This document shows positions 23,249 through 36,137 of a stretch of DNA of 64,000 nt, piece by piece. Origin of the DNA: Brachionus manjavacas (taxonomy: Eukaryota; Rotifera; Eurotatoria; Ploima; Brachionidae); NCBI GenBank assembly GCA_019054805.1, contig JAHQIY010000012.1:310001-374000 (forward strand), written 5' to 3'. How positions within the stretch are numbered: the stretch's first letter is position 1; every line of letters starts with the position of its first letter. Both the position numbers and the translations under genes were made by a program. Below the pieces are notes generated by a model. That model had not been told where the DNA came from. It was given only the letters and a program-made list of their open reading frames with translations, and did not search any database.

Positions 23249-24500
23249 TTAAACTTTTTTTTTAAGATGAATTTTGAGTTTGGAAACATTTATGATTTTT
23301 GAAAAGTTTAATTTAAAAAATTTGAGAAGAAGAGAAAGATAAGTTGAAGGTGCTTCCCCGCACATCGGATGAAAGATAACAGATGAAAGATGGTTAAATC
23401 TGATTGAGTTTATGAAACAAAGCTTTGAGAAGAGATAAAATTCTTCAAAATTAAATATCTTCAATACTTTGAGCACTCTGGACATGTGGCATGTTTGTAA
23501 AAGGTAAAACATTTGTCTGATTAGGTTGTTTTGTGAGAGATTAAGAGAGACTTTAGTCCCACAATTGAGAGTAAGGTTTTCAAGACCGTAGGTAAATTGT
23601 GAGAAGCAGTAAGTTTTGTAGATGAAGGATTTGAGATCCGGAGAGGATTCATCGATGTTTTTCATTAAGTATGAGCAACCAAAGTAGCTTCGATGAACTT
23701 TTTTTAAGTTGTCTATGACGTGTGTTTCTTGATTTCTTTGTAACTAATTTCATACTTAGGCGGTCGGGTAGTTAGCCCTATGCGCAACAAAAAAAAGCCT
23801 GAACACATTCCACACTGGAATCCTGTGGAGGATCTTCGGGATACACTAGCCTGAAACATTGTCAAATGTTGACTTATACACAAAAACAAATTCAGAGCCA
23901 TTAAGTCAGTGTATTAAGAATAAAAGACTGCGATGGCTTGGGCCTGTACTTTGAATGAAAGAAACACGAATACCTAAAAGAGTCCTTCAATGGACACCTC
24001 AAGGGCTCCCCAACGCTCCGAATAAGCAAAAAAAATGGCGTGGGTGTTGAGTCAAGAACAGATCTAAATGATGTACCAAGGTAATCAATCTGATCAGATT
24101 TTTTTAGAATTGAATTGTTGAGGTAAAAATTGGATTCGAAGAGAGAAGGATTTTGAGTAGTGTCCAGTTTGTTTTGGACAGTCTGGGTATAAGTTTGTAA
24201 AAGAGAAAATATTACCTTCATGCTGAAATTAATTAGTTTACGTTTAATTTTCTGTTGTATAAAATTACTTTTTGTTGAAAATAATTACTTAACTGTTGAA
24301 ATTAATTAGTTTTTCGATTAATTTGAAAAAAAGACCATCACGCCCAATTTTATAAAATGCTTTTTCAGCATCTAAAGACGCGATTCTACATCAAGAACGG
24401 TTATTACATTGTTAAGTAATGTCTCTTTCACTACAAAAATTGCATGATTGCAAGAAGTTTTTTTTCTAAATCCAAACTAGATCTTAACAATATAATTTAG
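23249..24500 (-). mobile_element. Decayed LINE reverse transcriptase, third family
   Basis: From about 24500 the minus strand reads FGFRKKTSCNHAIFVVKETL, then a shifted frame LDAEKAF.KIGRDGLFFKL. At 24222 it continues MKVIFSLLQTYTQ to SDQIDYLGTSF, and at 23665-23249 with the C-terminal part, including FIYKTYCFSQFTYGLENLTL. The catalytic YADD block is deleted. A foreign fragment interrupts it at about 23720-24050. Frames are broken several times. Confidence 0.65.
23880..24050 (+). pseudogene. Plus-strand LINE C-terminal scrap
   Basis: The plus strand reads IKNKRLRWLGPVL, a stop, then MKETRIPKRVLQWTPQG, PNAPNKQKKWR. This is the typical extreme C-terminus of RTE/BovB-like proteins (RLRWLGHVLRM....). 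It lies inside the minus-strand LINE above and is a second, independent insertion. Confidence 0.5.
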
Positions 24501-24824
24501 AACTGGATAATTAACTGTTTAACACTAGAAGCACTGAGAAGTCAAAATGACATTTTTTTTGATTTTTGACATGCTGGATTTTAGAAATATTTTGAATGAA
24601 AAAATTGCCATTTTTATTATGAGCAACGTCCAAGTCAACAAAATAAATCACCTAAACGTGTTGCATACCGAATTCGTCTTTGTAATAACAATAAAACAAG
24701 CAACAACTGCTCAATTTGTAAAAAGCCAATATGCAATAACTGTACAGCTGAGAAGGACCTAATTTGTAAGAAATGTGATATAGCTTAGTTATTAATTTTT
24801 TTGACTAAAAATTAATCTTACATA

Positions 24825-25769
24825 TGGTTTGATTTTTGTGTTTGAATTAGAAAGTGTATCCAATGTTGAGATAACATTGAAAAAGTGCGATGTTTCAAAT
24901 ATTCTTTTCAGTTTCAAATAAAAAAATAGTTTTAAGTTAATATTGCAAGCATTTTCATATGAAAAACTAAACTTGTTAGTGAGATAGAATAAGTCTAATT
25001 TTTATTTGGAAATTTGAAAAAAAATATTAAAAATTCTTTTTTAACTTTTAAACTTATTTTTTACCGAGCAAAAGCTCCTTCAGAATTAAAACATATGAAT
25101 AAACTAAAAAAAAGTTAAATAATATAAAATAAAGTAAAAAATGAATAAAAATAAAAAAATTAAAAAAAAAAGATAAATAATTCATTAGATTAAAGTTTAT
25201 TTTCAATCGCTGATAAACTGGATCTAGTCGGCTAGGAGAACCAAAGTTCACTTATTTTCCGAAAAATTCTTGTTATCAGGTTTTGTGAACAAATGCGCTT
25301 ACAAATATGATCTTTAAAGAAGGAAGAACAGGAACAACTATCTGTTTGCATCCAGTTATCGGAGTTACTATCCGCGCTGATTCTTTTTTCACCATGCATA
25401 AAGCTCATTAAAATTCATTCTGGTGTTGCCTTTACGTTTACGATACTGAGCTAGGTAGTAATACAATTGCTTCTCAGTTGGAACTTGTAAATCGGTAGTT
25501 TAGAGCATTTTAACAAATACTTAATTTATAAAAAATGGAAAACAGAGAGTAGATAGTTTTTTAAACTTCAAATATTTTCTTTAGGGATAATCATATCACT
25601 AACCCAAAGTCTAAATTTATAAAAAAACTCAAAGTTTTTCATGTTTGCAATATTAATTTGAAATTATTTTTTTTTTTTAAACTGAAAAAAATATTTGAAA
25701 CATCGCTCTTTTTCAATGTTATTTCAACATTGGATACATTTTGTAATTCAAACACAAAAAAATAAACCA
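24825..25769. mobile_element. TIR element, second copy of the 11.5-kb/36-kb family
   Basis: The ends TGGTTTGATTTTTGTGTTTG and the inverse are flanked by TA (24823-24824, 25770-25771). The arms extend about 75 bp through TATCCAATGTTGA and GTGCGATGTTTCAAAT. The right third (25506-25769) matches 36362-36600 closely. Inside, on the minus strand, lie a LINE tail (25061-25200) and a protein scrap at 25500-25390 reading LQVPTEKQLYYYLAQYRKRK, reminiscent of the N-terminus of MULE-type transposases. Confidence 0.65.
25061..25200 (-). mobile_element. LINE 3' end, inverted
   Basis: ACCGAGCAAAAGCTCCTTCAG is the inverse of the CTGAAGGAGC..GCTCGGT terminus. AT-rich UTR follows to about 25200. It is inserted within the TIR element at 24825. 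Confidence 0.55.
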
Positions 25770-25874
25770 TATTTATTTTCATTTTAAATTGTAAATATAA
25801 TAAAGTTTCGGTATAAAACGTGAGTATTTTTTCTTAAAGTTTAAAAAAGTCATTTGACTTCAGTGCTTCTAGTT

Positions 25875-28780
25875 CTAAGCAACTTTGCTTAATTCGAAAA
25901 TATATGTCTGTAAAAACTCTGCATAGTAATTTTAAAGTTGACTAGAAAAAATTTTAATTGCGTGCAATTTGCATAAAATTGCAGAGTATTTTGCTGACTT
26001 ATTTTACTGCATTAAGCAAATTACTCATTTTTACAGCAAAATAAAATTTATGATCAAATTTCAAAATTTCAAAAATGCTAAATTATTTTAAATGCATCTT
26101 GTAATTTCATCACTTGCAAGATTACACGCAGCTATCCCATTTTTTTAAATTTAAAAATATAGTTTTTAAAAATATCCACTGCATTAAATTATATGCATTT
26201 AAAAAATTTTGAAATTTGATCATGAATTATACTCTGATGCAATTTACAAAACTAAATTATCAAATTTACAAAACTTTTCTGAATTTAAAACCAACTTCAC
26301 ACCCTAAAAATAATCATTATTATCAAATTTTACTTATCAAAAAATGAATTTATTAGAGAATAATTTTTTATTTATTTTCTAACACATTAATAATTTTTAA
26401 AATTAACAAATACCCAAAAAAAATTTATTTTAGCATCCAAATTATTAATTAAAATACCCATTTAATAAAAGTCCAATTTTAATTTTAATAAAATTTCGCG
26501 CAGTCATCATATTTTAATCGGACTTAATTTAATTTTAAATAAATTGCTCAATTCCAGATAAAAATTGCTCCCAACTTCACTCTCCCGTTTAAACGTTAAT
26601 TCATTAATAAACATGTCATTAAAAGAAATAGAAAATTCATCAATGTCTTTTATATTTTGAGGTAGTTGCACGAGCTCTGCCCAAAGCTCCAAGTAGATAA
26701 ATTTAATTAAAATTTAAAAGATTGGATATCTTTAATAATAACAGAAGAATCAAATTAAGAAATATCGAGCTACGTAAAGTCTAGCTCCCTCAGCCACTTG
26801 AGTACTTTTGGTAAATGAAAAGTGGTTTGAAAGCATGTTTTTCTAAAAGATTTCAAGGTTAATTAACAGACCCTTTATTTATTAATTAACAAAGATTATA
26901 AAAGATAAAAATAATTCAATCTGATAGTTTAAAACTCATGTTGCTACCCGTGGCTTTGCTACCTCGTTTTAATATACTACGCTCGTGAAAAAACAATTTT
27001 TTTAATTTAAGAAATTCAATTTAATAAAATAAACTCTAAGAGATTTCCGCTTTTTGATTTTAATTAGTTATTAGTGCATAAATTTTTCATAAATATTAAA
27101 ATTTTGTAATTATTAATTTTTTCGAAGTTCAAAACTAAAAAATAAATGGAAAGTTTTTCACACTTTACTATTCTCTATTTGGGAAGTACTTGTTAAAAAA
27201 TATTAATAAATTTTATAATTAAATTTTAAAATAATAATTTCAACGATTCACTAATTTCTACTTTAAAACAATTTTAACTTTTCTAATGTTCATTTTATTT
27301 TGTAAAAGATATATTAAAAATTAAAAAAAAAATTTTAATCTATGAGGGTAAGAAAGAAGTGAGATCTAAAACAAATTGAGTTTAGGGAAACAACTGGCAA
27401 ATTATTGCCAAAAACAAGTCGAAAATATTTTTGAATTTATTTTAATTTAATGAAAAAAATCAACAAGAAAAAGAAAAAAAGAAATTCGGAAAATTATGAA
27501 TTTAATTTTAGAAAAACTTAGGTTAAAATTTAACGATAGGACCGATAATAAAATTTGTGAGTTAGTAATTTTAAGATGACACAAAAAGAAAAGTTTATAG
27601 CTGCGATTACAATAAAAAGTTAATTTTAATCTGAAAAAAATAAATTAAAAAATTTTATTTGTTTGGAATTAAATTTTTTTTTCATCAAACTCTAAAGTAT
27701 ATATAAAAATTAAAACGGATATAATATCATAACAAATTACTTATCTTTATAATCATTCTTCCTTTTTTGTCACTTTAAAATTTGAACTTTTTATTTTTAC
27801 TCCATTTAAATAACAAAATCAAGTCGTCAAGTTTTTTTGGTTTAATTTTATTCTAAGTTTATTTCAATTTTAAAATCTTTTCCTGTTTTTTTGTCCAAAA
27901 ATTAAAAAAAAAAAACTTATCTTATTTATTAACATTCCAGTCTGAAGAAGATAGGGACCGAAACATATAGTGATAGAAAAGAAAAAAATTTCTAGCTCTC
28001 TTAAATTATAAATTTACCAAAAAAGAGATAAAAAGAAAGAATTTAGCTTTCTTGCAATTTTTCCTTCATTAATTTTCTTAACCAAATAATTTTCTTTTCA
28101 ACCAACTTCGAAAGAAATTCAGATATCAGAATTTTTTTCTAGCTTTAAAAAATCAAAGCAATATAAAAAAAGTTTAAAAAAATAAAAAATTAAATTTGGC
28201 AAAAAATTCTGCAGCTGCTAAATTTTTATTTATTTCACCTTAGTACTTTTTGCAGTTTAAGAAAATGACTACTTGTAAAAATAATTTCTAAATAATTATC
28301 AATTAAAATTTATTAGTTAATTAAGTTAATGATTTTTTTTTGCGGGGATATTTTAAAAAAATTAATATAATATTCGAATAAAGTAATTCTCGAGAAAAAC
28401 TCCTTATGGCAACTTTAATTCCCCCACTACAATATTATGTCCTCAAGTAAAAATCACGGTCTCCTTCCTTTCTGAAAGTAGGGTTGAGGCGGAGATAGCT
28501 CAGGCACTATCATTTTATTTTTGAGTTTAAAATTGGACGTTAACACTTGCATATCAAATATTTAATATAAAATATCATTGTTTTAATAAAAATTACCATA
28601 AATTTATTAAATCATAATAAAATAATATATTGCATAATATTTTTAATAGATAAACCACAAAAAAATATACCAAATATAATAAAAACATATCAAATAAAAA
28701 AAAATAACAAAAAATTAATCAAAATTTTTTTTTTTAACTAGTTACTTTTATTTTGTTTACATTTATTTTTTGGACAAAAA
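25875..28780. other. AT-rich region without supported genes
   Basis: A 61-codon minus-strand frame (26692-26507) has no recognisable family and shares a short phrase (GTGAAGTTGGGAGCAA) with 29382, suggesting repeat DNA. A less AT-rich patch at 28400-28510 has no assignable content. A TCTGAAGAAGATAGGGACCG phrase at 27943 resembles sequence common near retroelement ends, but nothing else supports one. Confidence 0.4.
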
Positions 28781-28789
28781 CATTATAAT

Positions 28790-29050
28790 TTTTTTTGCAT
28801 TTGCTTACCACACGTTTTACATTTTACTCACACTTTCAGTAGTTTTTTGTCGCTTTTGGTCCTGGAACTGATTCATCAACGTCAAATATCAAATTTTCTT
28901 CTGGTTTTCTTAGATCAGACGGTTGAATAGGAAGACTTTTTAGAGTCTTAGCAAGAGCATCTCTTTTTTTGTTGTTATGTATCGGCAAATTCAAGCCAAT
29001 TGAGCTGAAATCCAGTAACTGGAGTCTAAACGAACACGAAACAACATGAT
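28790..29050 (-). pseudogene. Unassigned coding-like remnant, probably transposase
   Basis: The minus strand shows VRLDSSYWISAQLA, a frame change, then NNKKRDALAKTLKSLPIQPS and DLRKPEENLIFDVDESVPGP, followed by a Cys-pair segment KCKTCGK. Codon-like structure and a terminal cysteine motif suggest the C-terminus of a DDE transposase (piggyBac-like is possible). At least two breaks are evident. I could not assign a family with confidence. Confidence 0.3.
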
Positions 29051-29099
29051 TGCACTTGTAGTATTTGAGCCAAAAAGAATAATTTAGGTGTTTTTTAAT

Positions 29100-32000
29100 T
29101 TAAAAAAGGATACTTTTAATCAAATAAGTACAAAATCAGTAAAATTGATAATATTTTTATCAATTTATTATAAGATCATTAAAACAAATAATTTTTATTT
29201 GATATATGGATTTATTATTAAATTTATGGTATTTATTATATTACGCGTTTAAAATTTTTATCTGCACATTCTAGGAAAGAAAATTTTTTTGAGAAGTCCA
29301 AAATAAAAAAAAATTTAAATAGAAAAATAGTGTTTTTAATTAAATTAAAAAAATATTTGAATCAAAACAAAATTGCGACGGTGAAGTTGGGAGCAAAAAT
29401 TGTTTCAAAATATGTTTAATTGAATGAAATACAATTTTTTATCAATAATTAGCAATTATTTTAAAAATGAATGTTTAACATTTCTAAAAATTATTTTTTA
29501 AATTTAAAAAGAAGCAAAAAATTAGAAATATCTTTTTATTGAGAAGAATATTTTTAATTACTTTAATTTTTTTTGCTACAAACTTTACCACCGCAATAAA
29601 ATTAATTAATAAAGACAGCAGATGAAATTCTTAAAAAAATTAAAATGATTTTTTTTAAATAAATTTTTTAATTTTATTCAAAAAATTTAAAACAAATTTA
29701 AAACAACAAAACACAAAATTCTGGACAAATTGTTTGAACCAGGATTTTTTTTGAATGGGAAAAAATAAAATAAAAAATGATTAAAGAAATTTTAAAGATG
29801 TGAAGAAAAAATTAAACATTTTTTTATTCATTTAAAACAAAAAAAATTAAAATAATACTTCCATATTTGACTAAGAAAAAGATTAAATAAAAAACAAAGC
29901 TAAAATAAGTAAATAAAGTCTAGTGCAAATTAATTTTTTTCACGTTTTCTCTACTGAGCCAGTCTAAAAAAGATTATTTCTTTAATAAATACAATTTAAC
30001 AAAATCAATATTAATTTCTTATTATCTAAAATTGATATTAATTTTTTGTTATCTTTTCATTTATCTCGACACCTTTAGATGTTTTTGAAATTTAACACCC
30101 TAGCTTAGGAGAATTCTTTAATTTAAACTCTTGATAAAAATTTTATCATTTAAAATAAAAATATTTGTCATTGTTTGTTATTAGCATCCAAGCGGATTTC
30201 AAAAATTGGGGTGCTGATATAGGAGTTAGTTAGTTAGAATAGAACCTAATTCTGCTTATTTGAAGTTGATACACTTCTTCGTACTCAAAATTAAAAAAAT
30301 AAGACCATAAAGCAAAGTTAACTAATAAAATAAAAAGAAAAGTTAAACAGGATTTTACGAAAAATCAAGTGCAATAATAAATTAAGATTTGAATTTCTGA
30401 ATCAAATCGATTCAAAATTCAAATAACTACGCCATGATGAAGGTAACAATTTTTAGTAGTTCAATTTAATCACAGATATATTTATGTAAAGTCTCGGATT
30501 TGGACTTTAGGTAATTAAGCCAAGAAATAAATAAAACAATTTATTGTAGTCAATGGATTATTTAATTGAATCCAAAAGTAAATAATAATAAAGAAGTGGT
30601 TTTTAAATTAGTTAGTTTTTAGCGTGCGCTTCCTGTAGGGATTTGATAAACCAACTTATAGGGAAATTGAGAGATGAGAGTCCACGTTTTTCTCTGATAT
30701 GTTAAATCTTTAGCATGTGGTATTGGGTAATTTGGGTTTTTTATCGGTTCGAATCGAAAAATGTATCCGATTAAAATTGGATAGTTGTTGCCTCAGCATT
30801 TGATCAAATTGTGATTCAATGAATTAGTTGTTTGTTTGAATTTTGATTTCGCAAAGTTTGCTTTTTATATTGACAAAATATTATATGGTCAGTAAAATAA
30901 CGCATATTTAATCAGTAAATGTACTTCAGTAAATTAATTAAAAAGAAATAGCAAAAATATTTATTTATTCAGTAAATTTATTGAATTTTCTCAGCAAAAG
31001 TATTTTAATCCACAGTAAAATTTATTTTTTTAATATTATACAAAAAAAATTTTTTTTTATAATACTATTTTCGAACTAATGTTCCTTTTTTATTTGTAAT
31101 AATTTTTCATTTAAAAAAAAAAAAAAAAAAAATTTAATTTTTATTTTTTTACTTCTCCTTAAAGAAGGTTAATTCATTTCATTAAATAAATAAATAAATA
31201 AAATATTTTTAATTGAAAAACAGGAATTTCATTTAAGTAAGTGGTTATAAACTCCAAATTTTTCTAAGATGTAGGTTACATTACACCAATTTCAATACCT
31301 ACGCCTCAATTTTTGAAGTCCGCTTGAATGATTATTAAGTATTTTTGTATTTAAATGGACACATTTTTTGTGAAATAATAATTTTTTTTTTTATTAAAAC
31401 TAGATTAATTTTATTTATTTTAACTATTTTAAATTTTAATTGAGCTGTATTCTTGATTTTTATTGAAACATTTGATTAACTTAATTAAAATGAAAAAATT
31501 TTCCTCCTCATTAAATAATCATCTTCTTTGAATAGAGACATCTTTTGAATTTTAGTACTATCTTTTACAAAAAATGTTGATCTCTATAAAAAATAAACTT
31601 AACAAAAAAATTTATTATAGCTTTGGATTAATTATTAAATAATCGAATGGCACAGATAGAATCGTCCAACTTACCTAAATAAAAGGAAAATTTTAAATTA
31701 TTTAATTAAAAAAATTAATTCTAAAAATATGACGCATGCTGTTACTAAGTCCCACAACAGAAGGACATAATTTAAGACTGTGTAAAAAAGCTTCTAAAAA
31801 TTTCAGATTTAAATAAAAAATCATTTTAATTTTATTATTTTGAAGTCAATATTTCATTTAAAGACATTTAACCGTGAGAAAATTTTTTATTTTCATACAT
31901 TCGCTTTTAGATTAAATTAATTAAAAAAAACTATCAATATTTCTTTTGCCTCGAGGCTGTGACAAAATCTTATCATGTTAATAAAAACGATTTCAATCAA

Positions 32001-35000
32001 TAAAAATAAGACTGATTTAGTCAATGCTTTATTATAAATCTATTTAAAGTACTTGTGCATTTATTAGCTCAATCTAGGCTGAGTGTTTGATTTTCACTTT
32101 AAGTTTAATTTTAATTTTGTTTTTTTTTTTGCTAAATTGGCAAACTTATAAAAAGCTGAGAAAGCTTCCTTTCGTTTAGCTGCTTACATCAATCCCAAAA
32201 GCGAATTAATGTTTTAAAGCAACCTTTAACAGATTTGGAAAGATTTAATAAAAATTTTGCGTCATGATTTTTCAAGAGCCTTTAGCACAAATTGCTGAAT
32301 TAAAATAGTTAAATTGTTTCTTTAGAACAAGTGCTCAAACTGAGGGTTTAAGTGGTGAGCCATAAAAAATGATTGTTGATTGACATAAATCTAAAAACAA
32401 ATCCATTTAAAAACTTTTTTTTTAATTTTTTTTCTCTTTAGCTGTAGATTTTTTTGAAAAATTAATAAAAATATTTAGTACAATCTGTGAACATGGTGGA
32501 TTTAAATTTCATAAGACTTCCTCTAAGATGCATTATTCAGCATATCTTAGTTGTTATTGATTTATTTACAGTCTCATTTTGGATCTTCTTTTTTTAATGT
32601 ATAATAATGCGTTTCAAATTTTTTTCTAAATTAAATTTTTGAATTTAATTAAATTGAATTTAAAAAAATTAAAATCCACAGAAATCAAGCTTAAATTTTT
32701 GCTTTCGACAAAGTAGAGTTGATTGATCGAATAATGATCAAATTAGATAAAAATTAATTTATCTTAAAGAATAATCAAAAATTTTATGTTCAGTCGTGTT
32801 TTACGTAATTTTACACCAAATTACGTCAATAAAGTTAAAATTTTCAGTGTAATTTTTTTTAAGAGAGATAGAAAAATATTTGCATTTAAAGCAACAAAAA
32901 GTATCTCTGATAAAGACAGTTTTGATAAAATTAAAATTTTAAAAATTCTATCCAGATAAAATCAAATTAGGAAAAGGAAATAATTTAATTTAGCAAAGGA
33001 AATCTTGATTATTGCTCTACGCTTTTATGCTATTTTTAAAAGAAGCAATATATAAATTAGCTTAGAGTTTTTTTATTTTTTTATTTCTATCATAAAGCTT
33101 TTTGATGTAAAGCTTGAAGTGTGCAGATTTTATGAAATAAATTAATTTAATCTAAAAGATTTTGCTTCAAAATTTGAATTTTTTAACTTAAATACTTTGT
33201 TGTTAAATTTTTTCAAATAACTGCTTAATCAATAACTCTATTCAAATTTTATAATTTTATTTATTTTTAAATATTTTTTGTTCGTTTATAATGAATTTAA
33301 TAAATGAAGTGTGAATTAGTTTCTTGAGGCATGGACACTAGCCTGTTGATTAACCTTGATCTTGTAAAAAAAGTTTCATAATTTTTTGAAATTTTAGTTA
33401 ATTAAATTTTGATTTTTTGATCATGATTATAAACTTTAAAAAAATAAATCATAATCTTGTTTTGTTTTAAAAAAAAGTTAGAATAGATAAATTGAAATAT
33501 GGAAAAAAAATGAATGACAATTAAAACGCAATTTTTTTTACCTTTAAAAGAATAGTTAATTGAAGTAAAATAATGTCAAAAATAAAAATTGAGTCATCAT
33601 TTTGTGTAATAAACAGTCTTTATTCTTTATTAAAAAGTATTTTTTTAAAGGATTGATGGGCAATAAAATTCTAAAAAACGTCACTATTAAGAATTCAAAA
33701 TTTGATTTTTTTTTTGGCCAGAACTAATTTATGATTGTTTATTAAAAAATTCTGTTTATCATTAATTTAAAAATTAAAACAAATTTAAATAACTAAACAT
33801 TAACAGATCAGATTGGTTTCGATCAAACATCAAGGCATAAGGCAATATTTAATATTAAAAAATATTTTTAGGTAATCTAGAATAAATTGAAGAATTTAGA
33901 AGGATCTATTAAATTAATCTGAATTTTTTTTTTTTTTTTTAAAAGGGTATTTTTGAGTCAACGGTGTCAGAGCTTTAATAAATAAAAATCCCTATGAAAT
34001 ATTCATTGTCTGGGGTCATTGTAAATTAACACATACTCTTTTCCTGATGAAAATAATTCATAGAACTAAAAGGTAAATGCTTTAAATTTATTTGTTTTCG
34101 GAAAGAAATTAGCAATTCCTTTGCGTCAGTTAAATAATTAAATTTTACATTGCGTTTTTTTTTATGTTAAACAGCTGACTGATAAATATTTTTTAAATTT
34201 TGTCACTTCACTTTGGTAACTATTTGCGCAATGGTGGCACGCATTACAAAATTGTATGCCCTAATCACTCATTACGCTTGTATATTCAAAATAAAGGAAA
34301 AATGTTTAAAAGTAAATTGACAGATCATCAAAAATAAAAGGTTGTGCATTAATTATTTATTTTCTTTTTTTAAAGAAATTTAATTCTCACAATTTATTGT
34401 TACTTATTAAAATTTTCTTCCATTTAATGTATTCTTCCGATTCTCACTTAAAATAAAATTTAATTAAACTCAAAATTGAAAAAAACTGTTTTTGTATTTA
34501 ATTTTTATCCTGAAACAAAGAAAGCAAGGAACTTCAATAGTAAATGGAACAAGTATTGTGCTGATTTTTCTCAATGATTTCATAAAAACTCCAGGAAATT
34601 CTAGTAATTTTAAGTAAGATCAGAAATCATAATTTTTAAAAGAATTTCAGATCTAATAATTAAAAGGAAATTTTTTAATGCTAATGTTCATTTTTTAGAG
34701 ATTTTTTTAGAGAAGGTTTATTTTAATCTTTAGATTAATGCTAATAATCATGAGTAATAGAAAAGTGAAGTTTCTTCGCCATTTGGTTTGATTTAACTTT
34801 TGGTAAAATGTAAAAAAAAATTAAAAATGAATGTCGACTCAGACTTTAATTAAATGAAAATTTTCAAATAAAGCTGGAGCCTTAATCCTAAAAATACTTG
34901 GGAATATCAAACGAATACTTGAGAAATAATTATCAAACGTGTTTCTAATCAAGATTTATCATTTGATTAATCCAAGTTCTCAAAGTTTTATGTTTTTTTC

Positions 35001-35480
35001 TTAATATTGATAATTAAGATATCTGAATTTATTAAGTCTGGTACCTTTGGGTCAAATAATTGATGTTGAGATGTTATTAAAAATTTCATCTCGTTATTAT
35101 AATTTAACAAAGCTTAATTATCCTAATTTTTATGATGTAAAGAAAATTAAAAATTATGGTAAAATATTTTTATTTCATCATTTTTTATTTTTTTCTTAAT
35201 AAAAGAAATAAAGCGATGGCGTCTGTTGTCCTGCTTTAGACAGCTGAATGTTTTTAGTTAATTCTCTCGAATGTTTTTTGATAATAAATTTTTCAATAAA
35301 ATACACTTTATTTTTAAAAATACTAAAAATTTCGCTCTTATTTTAAGTTTAATTTAAAAAAAAATATTTAATTTTTGATAAAGTTTTTCTTCATTTCATT
35401 TTTTTTCTTAATTGTTTTTGGTTTTTGGTCTCGTTCAAATTTTTTTTCCTTTTTCGTTTTTTTTACTGCCAAAAAATGGC
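29100..35480. other. Gene-poor AT-rich tract
   Basis: No exon, RNA gene or complete element is supported over about 6.4 kb. Local points: CAGTAAA repeats about eight times at 30890-31015; a long A run lies at 31111-31130; a TTACGTAA-like cluster lies at 32790-32850; and CACTAGCCTGTTGATT at 33338 recurs inverted near 62740. Confidence 0.5.
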
Positions 35481-35489
35481 TTGTCATTA

Positions 35490-35619
35490 CCTGTGATTCC
35501 AAATATGTATTTTCATGCTAAAAAAAATTTGTTTACGTGAACAAAAATTTATTTTTTACATTAATTTATAATTATTGAAAATTTCTCGAACGCTAAATTA
35601 ATAAAATTGGAATCACAGG
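35490..35619. mobile_element. 130-bp MITE with TA target duplication
   Basis: CCTGTGATTCCAA at the left and TTGGAATCACAGG at the right form perfect 13-bp inverted ends, flanked by TA (35488-35489, 35620-35621). The interior is A/T only and non-coding. It fits a Tc1/mariner-type MITE. Confidence 0.65.
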
Positions 35620-36137
35620 TAGTGTTAAGTCCCAAAAAATCTGATTTTATTTTAATTCTATATTTGAATATCTATTCTCATTTTAATTTTATCATCTATT
35701 AAAAATGAAATAAATCAATCTTACTCAAATCTACGAAAATCTGGGGGCAAATCGAACAAAAATTTTTCGAGACTGAGTAATTTTTGAAAAGCTAGTATTT
35801 AGTTACCACGTGAATTTAGTAGGAAAAGGTAAAGATTTAATTAATTTCTGCATGAGAATTCTTGACCATGTTTTACCTTGATTTTTTTTTAAAGAACCAA
35901 AATAATTCACCGAATGGACATTTTTTATTTATTTAAAAAAAAAATTGTGAAGGGTGGAAAAAAGCAGTTTTACTTTGACAAATAAAAATTTAAGTCAATT
36001 ATTTAATTATAAAATAACTTTTGTGTTTATAAAATATTTTATTTTTTTTTAATTTAAAGGAGCTGATATGAAAAGAAATAGGACCATGAACTGGAGACGC
36101 TTTTTCGTAATATTTGGTAAATTAAATCTGAAAAAAA

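Larger units (their letters stand above)
24523..25874 (+). mobile_element. piggyBac-like element relic
   Basis: The left end CACTAGAAGCACTGAGAAGT follows TTAA (24519-24522), the piggyBac target. The right end is its inverse, ACTTCAGTGCTTCTAGT, followed by TTCTAA, a degraded TTAA. Inside, a frame at 24624-24788 reads KRVAYRIRLCNNNKTSNNCS then ICKKPICNNC...LICKKCD, a CxxC-rich finger like the C-terminal domain of piggyBac transposases. The catalytic domain is gone. The element at 24825 was inserted between this finger and the right end. Confidence 0.65.

Noticed and set aside
26507-26692. 61-codon minus-strand frame as a terminal exon
   Set aside because: No family match or convincing upstream exon, and part of it (GTGAAGTTGGGAGCAA) recurs at 29382 in non-coding DNA.
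27935-27985. Retroelement-end-like phrase TCTGAAGAAGATAGGGACCG
   Set aside because: No coding or repeat context on either side.
28400-28510. Possible tRNA-like sequence (GATAGCTCAGGC)
   Set aside because: An A-box-like word without a B box or cloverleaf at the right distance.
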